Source: Anaerolineales bacterium
GTDB taxonomy: Bacteria > Chloroflexota > Anaerolineae > Anaerolineales > Villigracilaceae
DNA length: 64,000 bases
Assembly: GCA_016744335.1 (NCBI GenBank)
Contig: JADGEO010000005.1
Location: forward strand, 39,036-103,035
Direction of reading: 5' to 3'
Shown: piece after piece, positions 19,233 through 27,809 of the stretch
How the letters are laid out: the number at the start of each line of letters is the position of its first letter
Numbering within the stretch: the stretch's first letter is position 1
Position numbers and translations under genes: made by a program
The notes under the pieces: model-generated
What the model was told of the DNA's origin: nothing
Databases searched by the model: none
Seen by the model: the letters and a program-made list of their open reading frames with translations, nothing else

Positions 19233-21932
19233 ATGACCCAAGATAATTTCAATGCCCGTGACACCCTCAAAACAGAAGGTGGCGAGTACACTTTTTATCG
19301 ACTAGATGCCCTTGAAAAAGAAGGTTTAGTTGACCTAAAGAAACTCCCCTTTTCGATTCGCGTTTTGCTCGAATCTGCCCTCCGCCAAGTGGATGGGAAA
19401 GGGATTACCGCCGATGATGTAAAACGCATAGCGGCATGGACACCGAATGGTGAACGCCCCGGCATCCCTTTCAAACCCTCGCGCGTGGTGATGCAAGATT
19501 TCACCGGCGTGCCCGCAGTCGTAGATTTAGCCGCAATTCGCTCTGCAGTAGACCGTCTCGGCGGGGATGCTTCTAGCGTGAATCCGCTGGTACCGGTCGA
19601 TTTGATTATTGACCACTCGGTACAGGTTGACTTTTTCGCCACACCCGATGCCGCACAGCGCAATACCGAAATCGAATATCAGCGCAATAAAGAACGCTAC
19701 GAATTCCTAAAATGGGGTCAAAATGCTTTCAAAAACTTCCGCGTTGTGCCACCCTCCACTGGAATTATTCATCAAGTAAACCTCGAACATCTCAGCGATT
19801 GTGTTCCCGCCCGTGAAATTGATGGCGAGTTGCAAGCCTTCGCCGATACCCTCGTTGGCACAGACTCCCATACCGTGATGATTAACGGTCTTGGCGTTCT
19901 CGGCTGGGGCGTTGGCGGAATCGAAGCAGAAGCCGCCATGCTCGGACAACCCATCGACATGCTCCTCCCAGACGTGGTTGGCTTCAAATTAACGGGCGAA
20001 ATGCCCGAAGGCGCAACCGCCACCGATTTGGCACTCACCGCTGTTCAGATGCTTCGCCAAAAAGGCGTTATTGCCAAATTTGTTGAGTTTTATGGTCCCG
20101 GGCTTGATTCTATGCCTCTTTCAGACCGTGCAACGGTTGCCAATATGGCACCCGAATATGGTGCAACGATGGGCTTCTTCCCTGTTGACGAAGAGACTCT
20201 TAATTATATGCGTCTCACTGGTCGCTCCGAAGAGACGATTGCGCGCACAAAAGCCTACCTTACAGAACAAGGCTTATTCCGTACCACCAGCACCCCCGAC
20301 CCCGAATACACCTCCACCCTCGAACTCGACCTCGCTACCGTTGTGCCATCGTTGGCGGGACCCAAGCGTCCCCAAGATCGAATCGCCCTATCCGATATGA
20401 AATCTGAGTTCAATAAGGCACTCAGAGCCGAAGAAGGGCTGCACGGTTTCGGTCTATCCGAAGAAGAAACGAAGAAAACCGCCACTGTCGGCACAAATGG
20501 CGAGAGCTACGAAATGGGTCACGGCGCAGTAACAATTGCCGCGATTACATCCTGCACAAACACATCGAACCCCTCAGTTTTGGTTGGGGCGGGATTGCTG
20601 GCAAAGAAAGCACTCGAACTCGGCTTAAATGTTGCTCCCCAAGTCAAAACTTCGCTCGCACCCGGCTCACGAGTGGTCACAGAATATCTAAAACAAGCAA
20701 ATCTTATAGAGCCGCTCGCCAAGCTAGGCTTCGGTGTTGTCGGATTCGGCTGTACAACCTGCATCGGCAATTCGGGTCCGCTCCCCAGCGAAGTGGCAAA
20801 AGCGATCACCAGCGAAGACCTGATTGTTTCGGCAGTTTCATCGGCAAACCGCAACTTTGCGGGGCGCGTACACGCCTTGGTGCAAGCCCATTATCTGGCA
20901 TCCCCTCCACTCGTGGTCGCCTACGCGCTGGCTGGCACGGTCGATATCGACCTCGCCACCGAGCCAATCGGCACGGGCAAAGATGGCAATCCCGTTTATC
21001 TCAAGGATATTTGGCCCTCCACAAAAGAGATTATGGAGGTGGTCAGTGCGAGCGTGAAATCTGAGATGTTCACAGAAAAATATGCCGAAGTTTTTGCGGG
21101 CGATGATTTGTGGAGAGGGATTAGCGTGAGCGAGGGCGATATTTACGAGTGGGATGAGGCTTCAACGTATATCCATCACCCACCATTTTTCCAAAACGTG
21201 ACCCTAGACTTGCCACCGATTGAGAACATCGAAGCGGCGAGAGTCTTGGCACTGCTAAAAGACTCCATCACGACCGATCATATTTCACCCGCTGGGAATA
21301 TCCCCGCTGACGGACCTGCTGGAAAATATCTGCAATCTCGCGGCGTAAAAGTGAGCGATTTCAACTCCTTCGGCTCGCGTCGCGGCAACGATTTAGTCAT
21401 GGTGCGCGGTACTTTTGCCAATATCCGCCTAAGAAATCAACTTCTGGACGATGTAGAAGGTGGTTATACCCGAAATCTGCTTGATGATAGCAAGACATCC
21501 ATCTTTGATGCTTCTGTCAAATATGCTGAAAATGACATCCCACTAGTCGTGCTGGCTGGTGCGCTCTACGGAAACGGCTCCAGCCGCGATTGGGCGGCAA
21601 AAGGGACACATCTGCTCGGCGTGGAGGCGGTCATCGCCAAATCCTTCGAGCGCATCCACCGCTCCAATCTGGTTGGGATGGGCGTACTGCCCCTCCAATT
21701 TGCGGATGGTGAAAGCTACGAATCGCTTGGGCTGACAGGGGAAGAGACTTTCAGTATTGCGGGCTTGAGCAACGACATGAAGCCGCTGAGTGATGTGACG
21801 GTTGTTGCGACTTCTTTGGACGGCTCTAAAAAAGAGTTTACGGCGAAGGCTTTGCTGAATACTGAGATTGAAGTTGAGTATTATCGCAATGGCGGTATTT
21901 TGCATACGGTGTTGAGGAATATGGTGCGGTAA
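19233..21932 (+). CDS. acnA: Aconitate hydratase AcnA
   Basis: GTDSHTVMINGLGVLGWGVGGIEAEAAMLGQP, ITSCTNTSNPSV, GFGCTTCIGNSGPL, YGNGSSRDWAAKG. Confidence 0.97.
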   Translation: MTQDNFNARDTLKTEGGEYTFYRLDALEKEGLVDLKKLPFSIRVLLESALRQVDGKGITADDVKRIAAWTPNGERPGIPFKPSRVVMQDFTGVPAVVDLAAIRSAVDRLGGDASSVNPLVPVDLIIDHSVQVDFFATPDAAQRNTEIEYQRNKERYEFLKWGQNAFKNFRVVPPSTGIIHQVNLEHLSDCVPAREIDGELQAFADTLVGTDSHTVMINGLGVLGWGVGGIEAEAAMLGQPIDMLLPDVVGFKLTGEMPEGATATDLALTAVQMLRQKGVIAKFVEFYGPGLDSMPLSDRATVANMAPEYGATMGFFPVDEETLNYMRLTGRSEETIARTKAYLTEQGLFRTTSTPDPEYTSTLELDLATVVPSLAGPKRPQDRIALSDMKSEFNKALRAEEGLHGFGLSEEETKKTATVGTNGESYEMGHGAVTIAAITSCTNTSNPSVLVGAGLLAKKALELGLNVAPQVKTSLAPGSRVVTEYLKQANLIEPLAKLGFGVVGFGCTTCIGNSGPLPSEVAKAITSEDLIVSAVSSANRNFAGRVHALVQAHYLASPPLVVAYALAGTVDIDLATEPIGTGKDGNPVYLKDIWPSTKEIMEVVSASVKSEMFTEKYAEVFAGDDLWRGISVSEGDIYEWDEASTYIHHPPFFQNVTLDLPPIENIEAARVLALLKDSITTDHISPAGNIPADGPAGKYLQSRGVKVSDFNSFGSRRGNDLVMVRGTFANIRLRNQLLDDVEGGYTRNLLDDSKTSIFDASVKYAENDIPLVVLAGALYGNGSSRDWAAKGTHLLGVEAVIAKSFERIHRSNLVGMGVLPLQFADGESYESLGLTGEETFSIAGLSNDMKPLSDVTVVATSLDGSKKEFTAKALLNTEIEVEYYRNGGILHTVLRNMVR

Positions 21933-21939
21933 AGAACCA

Positions 21940-21970
21940 GACTACAAAAGTCTTCAAGACTTTTGTAGTC
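21940..21970. terminator. Hairpin downstream of acnA (first of two)
   Basis: Perfect GACTACAAAAGTCTT-C-AAGACTTTTGTAGTC. Confidence 0.6.
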
Positions 21971-21987
21971 TCTCGTTTGCAAAGAAG

Positions 21988-22024
21988 AATCCCTCCGAGA
22001 TTTTTGGTCTCGGAGGGATTTTTG
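21988..22024. terminator. Intrinsic terminator (second hairpin after acnA)
   Basis: AATCCCTCCGAGA-tttttgg-TCTCGGAGGGATT followed by a T-tract. Confidence 0.75.
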
Positions 22025-22032
22025 ATTAATAC

Positions 22033-22145
22033 CGCACGGACGTGAACATCCACGCTCATAGCTCAACCCCGCTAAAGCGGACTCTGCAAGCGAGTCGACT
22101 TTAGCCGGCTTAAGCCTTTTAGCACGGTCGGTTTACCGCCGTGCG
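22033..22145. repeat. 113-bp palindromic repeat, copy B
   Basis: CGCACGGACGTGAACATCCACGCTC...CTTTTAGCACGGTCGGTTTACCGCCGTGCG. Confidence 0.9.
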
Positions 22146-22221
22146 ATGGTGGTTTGCAATTTCGTATCATTCGTCCAATTCGCGTAATTCCTGTTGAAAA
22201 AATCTGCGCGTTCAGCGAAAC

Positions 22222-22638
22222 TTACCACCAATCATCATCCCCAAAATCAACAGCATCTAAAATCTCTTCTTTTCTTTCTTTGAGCATTTTTCGCACATCA
22301 TCTTCTATCTCTTTATCCACCCGTTTACTCTCAACAAGAAATTTAAAGAACTTTCTGAACGATCCCATATACGATTTTGTATTAGATACGGATGCCCACA
22401 TCGCCTTGCGAGGATACCAGTCTGCTAGGAATCCATAAACATCTACAGCGTCGGCTTCATCAAGTTTGTAAAGGGGTTCATAATAAAACAAATAATCTGC
22501 GAGAAAATCTACGTTCTGAATATGATTTGCAACCGTTTTCTCAGTTAGTCCTGTTTTCTCGAGCCAAGCCTGAAAACCATCAAGAATAGGTTGATTATAT
22601 TTTCTGATTTCTGCCACTTCTTTGTCGTAATCTTCCAT
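22222..22638 (-). CDS. Stand-alone SAM-like (integrase N-terminal/core-binding-like) domain protein
   Basis: FQAWLEKTGLTEKTVANHIQNVDFLADYLFYYEP...YMGSFRKFFKFLVESKRVD resembles the tyrosine recombinase core-binding domain. No catalytic domain. Confidence 0.6.
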   Translation of the reverse strand: MEDYDKEVAEIRKYNQPILDGFQAWLEKTGLTEKTVANHIQNVDFLADYLFYYEPLYKLDEADAVDVYGFLADWYPRKAMWASVSNTKSYMGSFRKFFKFLVESKRVDKEIEDDVRKMLKERKEEILDAVDFGDDDWW

Positions 22639-22767
22639 GAAGGGATCTTCCTTTTGTGAATTTGATTTTGGAGTAATTCGTGTTGAAAAAAGACGCGCTT
22701 TCAGCGAATCTCGGTGTGGGGATTATAGGGGATTAAATTGTCAATGTGGGGAGCAATTTGCGGTGTC

Positions 22768-22880
22768 CGCACGGACGTGAACGTCCACGCTCATAGCTCA
22801 ACCCCGCTAAAGCGGACTCTGCAAGCGAGTCGACTTTAGTCGGCTTAAGCCTTTTAGCACGGTCGGTTTACCGCCGTGCG
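22768..22880. repeat. 113-bp palindromic repeat, copy C
   Basis: Nearly identical to 22033-22145. Confidence 0.9.
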
Positions 22881-22974
22881 GTGGTCGTTTGCAATTTCGT
22901 ATCATTCGTCCAATTTGTGTAATTCGTGTTGAAAAATCTGAGCGTTCAACGAAACTCGGTGTGGGGAGGAAAAT

Positions 22975-23358
22975 TTAATAATCTGTAAGATGCAACTTCA
23001 ACCAATCTCTGAACCCATCTCGCCCCAATTTACTCGAAGCAACCTGAAGAATTATATTTTCCTGCTCGTCAATTAGCGCATCAATTTTATGCCCATTTAT
23101 TCTGAGGAAAATCTCCATCGCCGCGTGTCCAATACGCTTATTCCCGTCTACAAAAGCATGATTTTGAATCAGAGAAAATCCAAGTGCAACAGCTTTTTCA
23201 ACAAGAGTTGGATACAACTCAATTCTGCCAAAAGTCGCGCGTGGTTGAGCAATAGCCGACTCTAAACCTCCCATATCGCGGATACCGCTTGAACCCCCAG
23301 AGCGTTGAATGTGAAAATTATGCAGTTTGATAACTTCTTCGAGGTTTAGATAGCGCAT
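22975..23358 (-). CDS. doc: Doc-family (Fic) toxin
   Basis: HAFVDGNKRIGHAAMEIFLRINGH matches the Doc HxFx(D/N)GNKR signature. Confidence 0.92.
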   Translation of the reverse strand: MRYLNLEEVIKLHNFHIQRSGGSSGIRDMGGLESAIAQPRATFGRIELYPTLVEKAVALGFSLIQNHAFVDGNKRIGHAAMEIFLRINGHKIDALIDEQENIILQVASSKLGRDGFRDWLKLHLTDY

Positions 23359-23558
23359 CAGGCAGCTAATCGTTGATAAAGTTCGCCATATTCTTCTAGA
23401 ACTTCTTCCATAATTTCCTGAAACTTCTCATCGGGAAGAGAAAGTAGTTCCGTAATACCACGAAGCGCAAATTCTTCAGGGGTTATATTGAGTTGTGCAG
23501 ACTTTTCTTCTAGTTCAAGAAAACGCTCATCAGGTAAATTAAGTGTAAGTGTGGTCAT
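23358..23558 (-). CDS. Antitoxin partner of Doc
   Basis: 66 aa (MTTLTLNLPDERFLELEEKSAQLNITPEEFALRGI...); stop/start overlap with doc. Confidence 0.8.
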   Translation of the reverse strand: MTTLTLNLPDERFLELEEKSAQLNITPEEFALRGITELLSLPDEKFQEIMEEVLEEYGELYQRLAA

Positions 23559-23622
23559 AGGAACCTCCGTATGGCTATTATACGGGATTAAATCGTCAAC
23601 GTGGGGTGCAATTTGCGGTGTT

Positions 23623-23734
23623 CGTATGGACGTGAACGTCCACGCTCAAAGCTCAACCCCGCTAAAGCGGACTCTGCAAGCGAGCCGACTTTAGCCGGCT
23701 TAGGCTTTTAGCACGGTCGGTTTACCGCCGTGCG
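23623..23734. repeat. 113-bp palindromic repeat, copy D
   Basis: CGTATGGACGTGAACGTCC...GCACGGTCGGTTTACCGCCGTGCG. Confidence 0.9.
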
Positions 23735-23870
23735 GAGATGGTTCTAAAATTCGTATCATTCGTCCAATTTGTGTAATTCGTGTTGAAAAAAATCTGCGCG
23801 TTCAGTGAATCTCGGTGTGGGGATTATACGGGGGATTAAATCGTCAACGTGGGGTGCAATTTGCGGTGTC

Positions 23871-23983
23871 CGCATGGACGTGAACGTCCACGCTCAAGGC
23901 TCAACCCCGCTAAAGCGGACTCTGCAAGCGCGTCGACTTTAGTCGGCTTAAGCCTTTTAGCACGGTCGGTTTACCGCAGTGCG
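23871..23983. repeat. 113-bp palindromic repeat, copy E
   Basis: CGCATGGACGTGAACGTCC...GCACGGTCGGTTTACCGCAGTGCG. Confidence 0.9.
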
Positions 23984-24126
23984 ATGGTGGTTCTAAAATT
24001 CGTGGCATTCGCATTGAGAAGTATCAAACACATCTTTTTACATTCTGCCAACATTTGCGCGCTCACTAGGCAAGGTATAATATGCGCTTGAAGCGTTTAT
24101 ACAAAATTCATGATTAGGCAAAAAAT

Positions 24127-24882
24127 ATGAAACCACAAATAAAATTAGCAACAACCCAAACGCCCGACGGCGGAGAAATGGACCTTTACCAGCATGACCA
24201 AGATTTTTCTATTAAGATCAATGGGATTCAATTAATGAGTAGCAGACAACACGAATCGGAGTTGGCTTTGGCGCGGTTGGGATGTATACATATTTCCAGA
24301 CGCACAGCTCCGCACGTATTGATAGGCGGCTTGGGGATGGGCTACACCTTACGTCAGACTTTGGAGATGCTAGGTGACGATGGAAAGGTGATTGTCGGCG
24401 AGTTATTGCCCGATGTACTTGAATGGAATCAAGGTTTTCTAAAGGAACTTAACGGGAAGTCTATAGAAGATGAGCGCACTGAAATTAAGATTGGCGATAT
24501 TTTCCAATTGCTCATAAGTTCAGCAGATAGTTTCGATGCAATTCTGCTAGATATTGATAATGGTCCCAGCGCAATGACAGATACCGGAAATCATCAACTC
24601 TATACACAGGCTGGGATCGAAGTTTGCCGAAGTGCGCTCCGCAAAGGCGGAACACTATCCATTTGGTCGGCTGAGCCGAGTCAAGAGTTTGAGCAACTTT
24701 TGATAAGTTGTGGTTTTCAGGTGAAACGCTATAAAGTCCCAGCTTACACAGGCACAAGTAGAAATTCACGCTTTATTTGGGTCGCGGCAGAGAATAAGGG
24801 GCTTTTACCGCCTGGGGGCAGTGAACCGCGTCCATTGAAAAAGAAAACACCGAAAGCGAATCGTAGGTATCGAAAGCGATAG
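24127..24882 (+). CDS. Spermidine synthase-like SAM-dependent methyltransferase
   Basis: VLIGGLGMGYTLRQTLE, DAILLDIDNGPSAMT; spermine/spermidine synthase-like fold motifs. Confidence 0.75.
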   Translation: MKPQIKLATTQTPDGGEMDLYQHDQDFSIKINGIQLMSSRQHESELALARLGCIHISRRTAPHVLIGGLGMGYTLRQTLEMLGDDGKVIVGELLPDVLEWNQGFLKELNGKSIEDERTEIKIGDIFQLLISSADSFDAILLDIDNGPSAMTDTGNHQLYTQAGIEVCRSALRKGGTLSIWSAEPSQEFEQLLISCGFQVKRYKVPAYTGTSRNSRFIWVAAENKGLLPPGGSEPRPLKKKTPKANRRYRKR

Positions 24883-25045
24883 TTAGGGCTATATCAAGCT
24901 CTAATACTCCAGCCGAAAAATAGATATGCCTTATATCTGAAAAGATGCAATGCACATCTGTTCTAGCAAAGGTAGTTGAGCTAGAGCACCCTAAGACTGA
25001 AGGTTGCGAGAGAAAATCCCCGTCTCAGTTCATGGAGAGATGACT

Positions 25046-25069
25046 GCACGGTCGGTTTACCACCATGCG
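25046..25069. repeat. Partial copy (3' arm) of the 113-bp palindromic repeat
   Basis: GCACGGTCGGTTTACCACCATGCG. Confidence 0.7.
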
Positions 25070-25301
25070 GAGGTGCTTTTGAAAACTCATGTCATTGCCC
25101 AATTCGCGTAATTTGTGTTGAAAAAATTGAAGCGTTCAGCGAAGCTTGATATACTGCCACCTCGAATATCAAAAGAATAAACAAATGTGTATCCGCTTAT
25201 GCGAACAAAACCTTTAGATTTTGCATAAAATTACAAGCGCAATCTCAAGAATTGCATTTTTTTCTCTTGACTGATTTATCCCACTGTATATTTAATCATT
25301 T

Positions 25302-25418
25302 TCAGTACAAGCGTAAAAAGATACCTTGATGCACAAATTCTGATTTGCTGATTTGCATTTGTTTCGCAAAATCATTGACGGTTTTTTCTAACTGAGGGTC
25401 AAGTCGTAGAGTAATCAT
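25302..25418 (-). pseudogene. Short ribbon-helix-helix (CopG/Arc-like) antitoxin N-terminus, probably truncated
   Basis: Reverse-strand ORF MITLRLDPQLEKTVNDFAKQMQISKSEFVHQGIFLRLY*, 38 aa, below the ORF-track cutoff. Confidence 0.6.
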
Positions 25419-25431
25419 TTTTATCTCCTAT

Positions 25432-25466
25432 CTACATTTGTGTTACTTGTTGTAATACAAATGTAG
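25432..25466. promoter_or_regulatory. 35-bp operator-like palindrome upstream of the RHH ORF
   Basis: CTACATTTGTGTTAC-TTGTT-GTAATACAAATGTAG, 14/15 arm match. Confidence 0.65.
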
Positions 25467-25539
25467 GAGAAAAACAACATAAACTAAAACTGTCTTCTCA
25501 TGAAGGTAAATCCACCGCGCTAAATTGTGGAAGCCGCCA

Positions 25540-26235
25540 TTAGATATGCTCCCATTTGATTTCTTCTAAAGAGAAGGAAGAATCTTCAAGCGATTTAATA
25601 ATCCCATGGGCTAATTTATCTGTAATGCCTCGATAACGAAGGCGCAGAGATAATTTAGTGAGTAAGGTACCTGTTTCGTAATTTTTCTCAATATCGCAAT
25701 TCAAAACCTTCACTCGCTTATCTTTGACAATTTCGATAATTTGAGAGGCGTCAACGTCAAGCGATGCGCGAACGCTTAGAACTCTGTAGGTATCTTTGGC
25801 ATAAAAACGTTCAAAAAATTTAAGGAAAATAAGGCTAAGCAAAGAAATGCCTGTCGTGACAATAGCAATCTCATAATAACCACTCCCTGCTGCCATGCCA
25901 ATTGCGGCAACACTCCATAAAGAGGCGGCAGTTGTTAGCCCACGAACATTTGCGCCTTCCTTAATAATTACTCCAGCCCCCAAGAAACCGATTCCGCTTA
26001 CAACCTGCGCCGCGATTCTCGCGGGGTCAGCGGGGAAGCCAGATGCGTGTGTGCTTTGTGAAATGATCTCAGATAAGATTGTAAAAACAGATGCACCCAA
26101 GCTAACTAATAAATGAGTACGCAAGCCTGCCGCTCGACCGTGGACATCTCTTTCAAGTCCGATTAGCCCGCCGAGCAAAGATGCAAGTAGTATTCTGATG
26201 AGGAAATCGCTGTAATGAGCAAAAGATAATGACAT
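25540..26235 (-). CDS. MgtC/SapB family membrane protein
   Basis: LLGGLIGLERDVHGRAAGLRTHLLVSLGASVFTILS, GIGFLGAGVIIKEGANVRGLTTAASLW. Start chosen at the MSLSFAHY methionine. Confidence 0.92.
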   Translation of the reverse strand: MSLSFAHYSDFLIRILLASLLGGLIGLERDVHGRAAGLRTHLLVSLGASVFTILSEIISQSTHASGFPADPARIAAQVVSGIGFLGAGVIIKEGANVRGLTTAASLWSVAAIGMAAGSGYYEIAIVTTGISLLSLIFLKFFERFYAKDTYRVLSVRASLDVDASQIIEIVKDKRVKVLNCDIEKNYETGTLLTKLSLRLRYRGITDKLAHGIIKSLEDSSFSLEEIKWEHI

Positions 26236-26330
26236 TGGAGAACTCCTTATAAATAAGATATAAAGTTTATTATAGTCCTTTTTCTTTCTCCCAATTTTTT
26301 TTATCACGAACGGCTATTGCACAGGATTAT

Positions 26331-26521
26331 TTGGCTCAACGTGAATTAGCATGATAATTCATGCCTGAACCGATGATTGAAATCATCATCTGAAACAAGA
26401 AGTGCGATAAATCGCACTAAAAATCGCGCAATATAACCCGCTTCAACGGGTTTTGCATATTAGCCTTATGTTTTCAACATAAGGCAATTGGTAGCAATCA
26501 CGTCAATTCACGCTGAACCAA
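26331..26521. repeat. Fold-back element with 17-bp terminal inverted repeats
   Basis: TTGGCTCAACGTGAATT / AATTCACGCTGAACCAA (15/17) plus internal hairpins (GTGCGATAAATCGCAC, CCCGCTTCAACGGG, GCCTTATGTTTTCAACATAAGGC). Confidence 0.65.
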
Positions 26522-26554
26522 TTATTTTTATACAAAATGCTTCACTTGAGAATC

Positions 26555-26580
26555 AAAAAGCGGCATTTCTGCCGCTTTTT
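26555..26580. terminator. Intrinsic terminator
   Basis: AAAAAGCGGCA-TTTC-TGCCGCTTTTT. Confidence 0.85.
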
Positions 26581-26603
26581 CTTTTTTCTATTCTCTAATT
26601 TGT

Positions 26604-27500
26604 CTACCCCGCCGTGCCGTGCCCTGTCCCAGAACGATAATCATATTCTGAGCCAAAAATGCTGTGGGGGATAAAATAAACCAGCAGGGTCACAAATCCA
26701 GCCAAAAGCACGGACTTTCGATTTTCCAATTCGCCACGGTTAGCATAAGCCGCCCAGAGCCAGAAAACCATTTCAACCACAACTTTATTATCCGTCCAAT
26801 CGTAGCCGAAGGGGATTCCAGACCACAACACGCCAAAGGCATACCATTGCACCAGCGGACCCAAGATAAATGCGCCCACAATCAAAGAGATGATAGTCGC
26901 CTTGATTAGCCCTTTGAACTTTTCTTCTATCAAAGCGGCAAAAATTGTCCGAACGGCAATCATCATGGAGAGAAAAATAGTCAGGATGTGGAAAAAAAGC
27001 ACGGTCATCGGAACAGCGGCTTTATAACGAGCAAAGATAGGCTTATCGCCAGTCACTGAAACCGCTTCATCAATCCCATCATCAATATAGACGAAGAATT
27101 CATACTTCCCGGCTCTTTCTGGGAGGGATGGTAATTCTGCGCCAAAACCCTCTACTGATTCTGAGCTGCCGCGCCGCGAGAATTCAAACTTGCCAGCCGC
27201 CATCGGCATCTCTGACCAGTCATCATTCGATTTATAACGCCGATATTGAACATATCCAGAAACACCTTCAGGAACAGGATCAAGAAGCATAATTTTCAAA
27301 TCTGTGCCGATAGTTTCGCTACGCAGAAACTGAAAATTAACTGTACCAGACGCTGTATCGAACTCTCCCTCCAGCGGGTAGGTGGGTCCAGTTTTATCCT
27401 GATACATAAAACAACCAAGCGTAATAACAGCAGATAAGACCCATAGCAGCACGCTGGTCAGCTTGGGTTTTTGTAGAGCAAATTCTTTGAGCTTTGACAT
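26604..27500 (-). CDS. Hypothetical multi-TM protein
   Basis: 298 aa with several hydrophobic segments and an extracytoplasmic beta-rich part. Confidence 0.75.
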   Translation of the reverse strand: MSKLKEFALQKPKLTSVLLWVLSAVITLGCFMYQDKTGPTYPLEGEFDTASGTVNFQFLRSETIGTDLKIMLLDPVPEGVSGYVQYRRYKSNDDWSEMPMAAGKFEFSRRGSSESVEGFGAELPSLPERAGKYEFFVYIDDGIDEAVSVTGDKPIFARYKAAVPMTVLFFHILTIFLSMMIAVRTIFAALIEEKFKGLIKATIISLIVGAFILGPLVQWYAFGVLWSGIPFGYDWTDNKVVVEMVFWLWAAYANRGELENRKSVLLAGFVTLLVYFIPHSIFGSEYDYRSGTGHGTAG

Positions 27501-27809
27501 TTAAAAATCTCCTTGTTACAAAATATGATACGCTATTTTACAACTAAATTTCATTATTTGATAGATAGGTTTACTTAATGCTTTTAGTAAATAACACCAA
27601 GAAAAGATGACTGAAAAACGGTCATCCTGCATTTTGCTCATTATCAGAAAACTTTAGGCACCAAATCTACATACTTACGTCATACGCTGTCTTCTCTCTA
27701 AGACTTTCTGTGGATTTATCAGAAAATTGAAGTGAAGTATACTTAAGGGATATAAACCTATTTTTCGAGCAGTCCCCTTACCATCTTATTACCCCTTTCA
27801 ACTCTTATA

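Noticed and set aside
21543-21905. 120-aa antisense ORF inside acnA
   Set aside because: Shadow ORF opposite a clear, conserved AcnA coding frame.
22033-23983. Integron attC array or CRISPR array
   Set aside because: No integrase and no RYYYAAC/GTTRRRY core sites seen; repeats are long, palindromic and separated by genes or irregular gaps rather than CRISPR-size spacers. Kept only as a cassette-like observation.
23849-24091. 80-aa ORF across repeat copy E
   Set aside because: Mostly translation of the palindromic repeat and spacer; the same peptide pattern appears in the 23488-23694 ORF over copy D.
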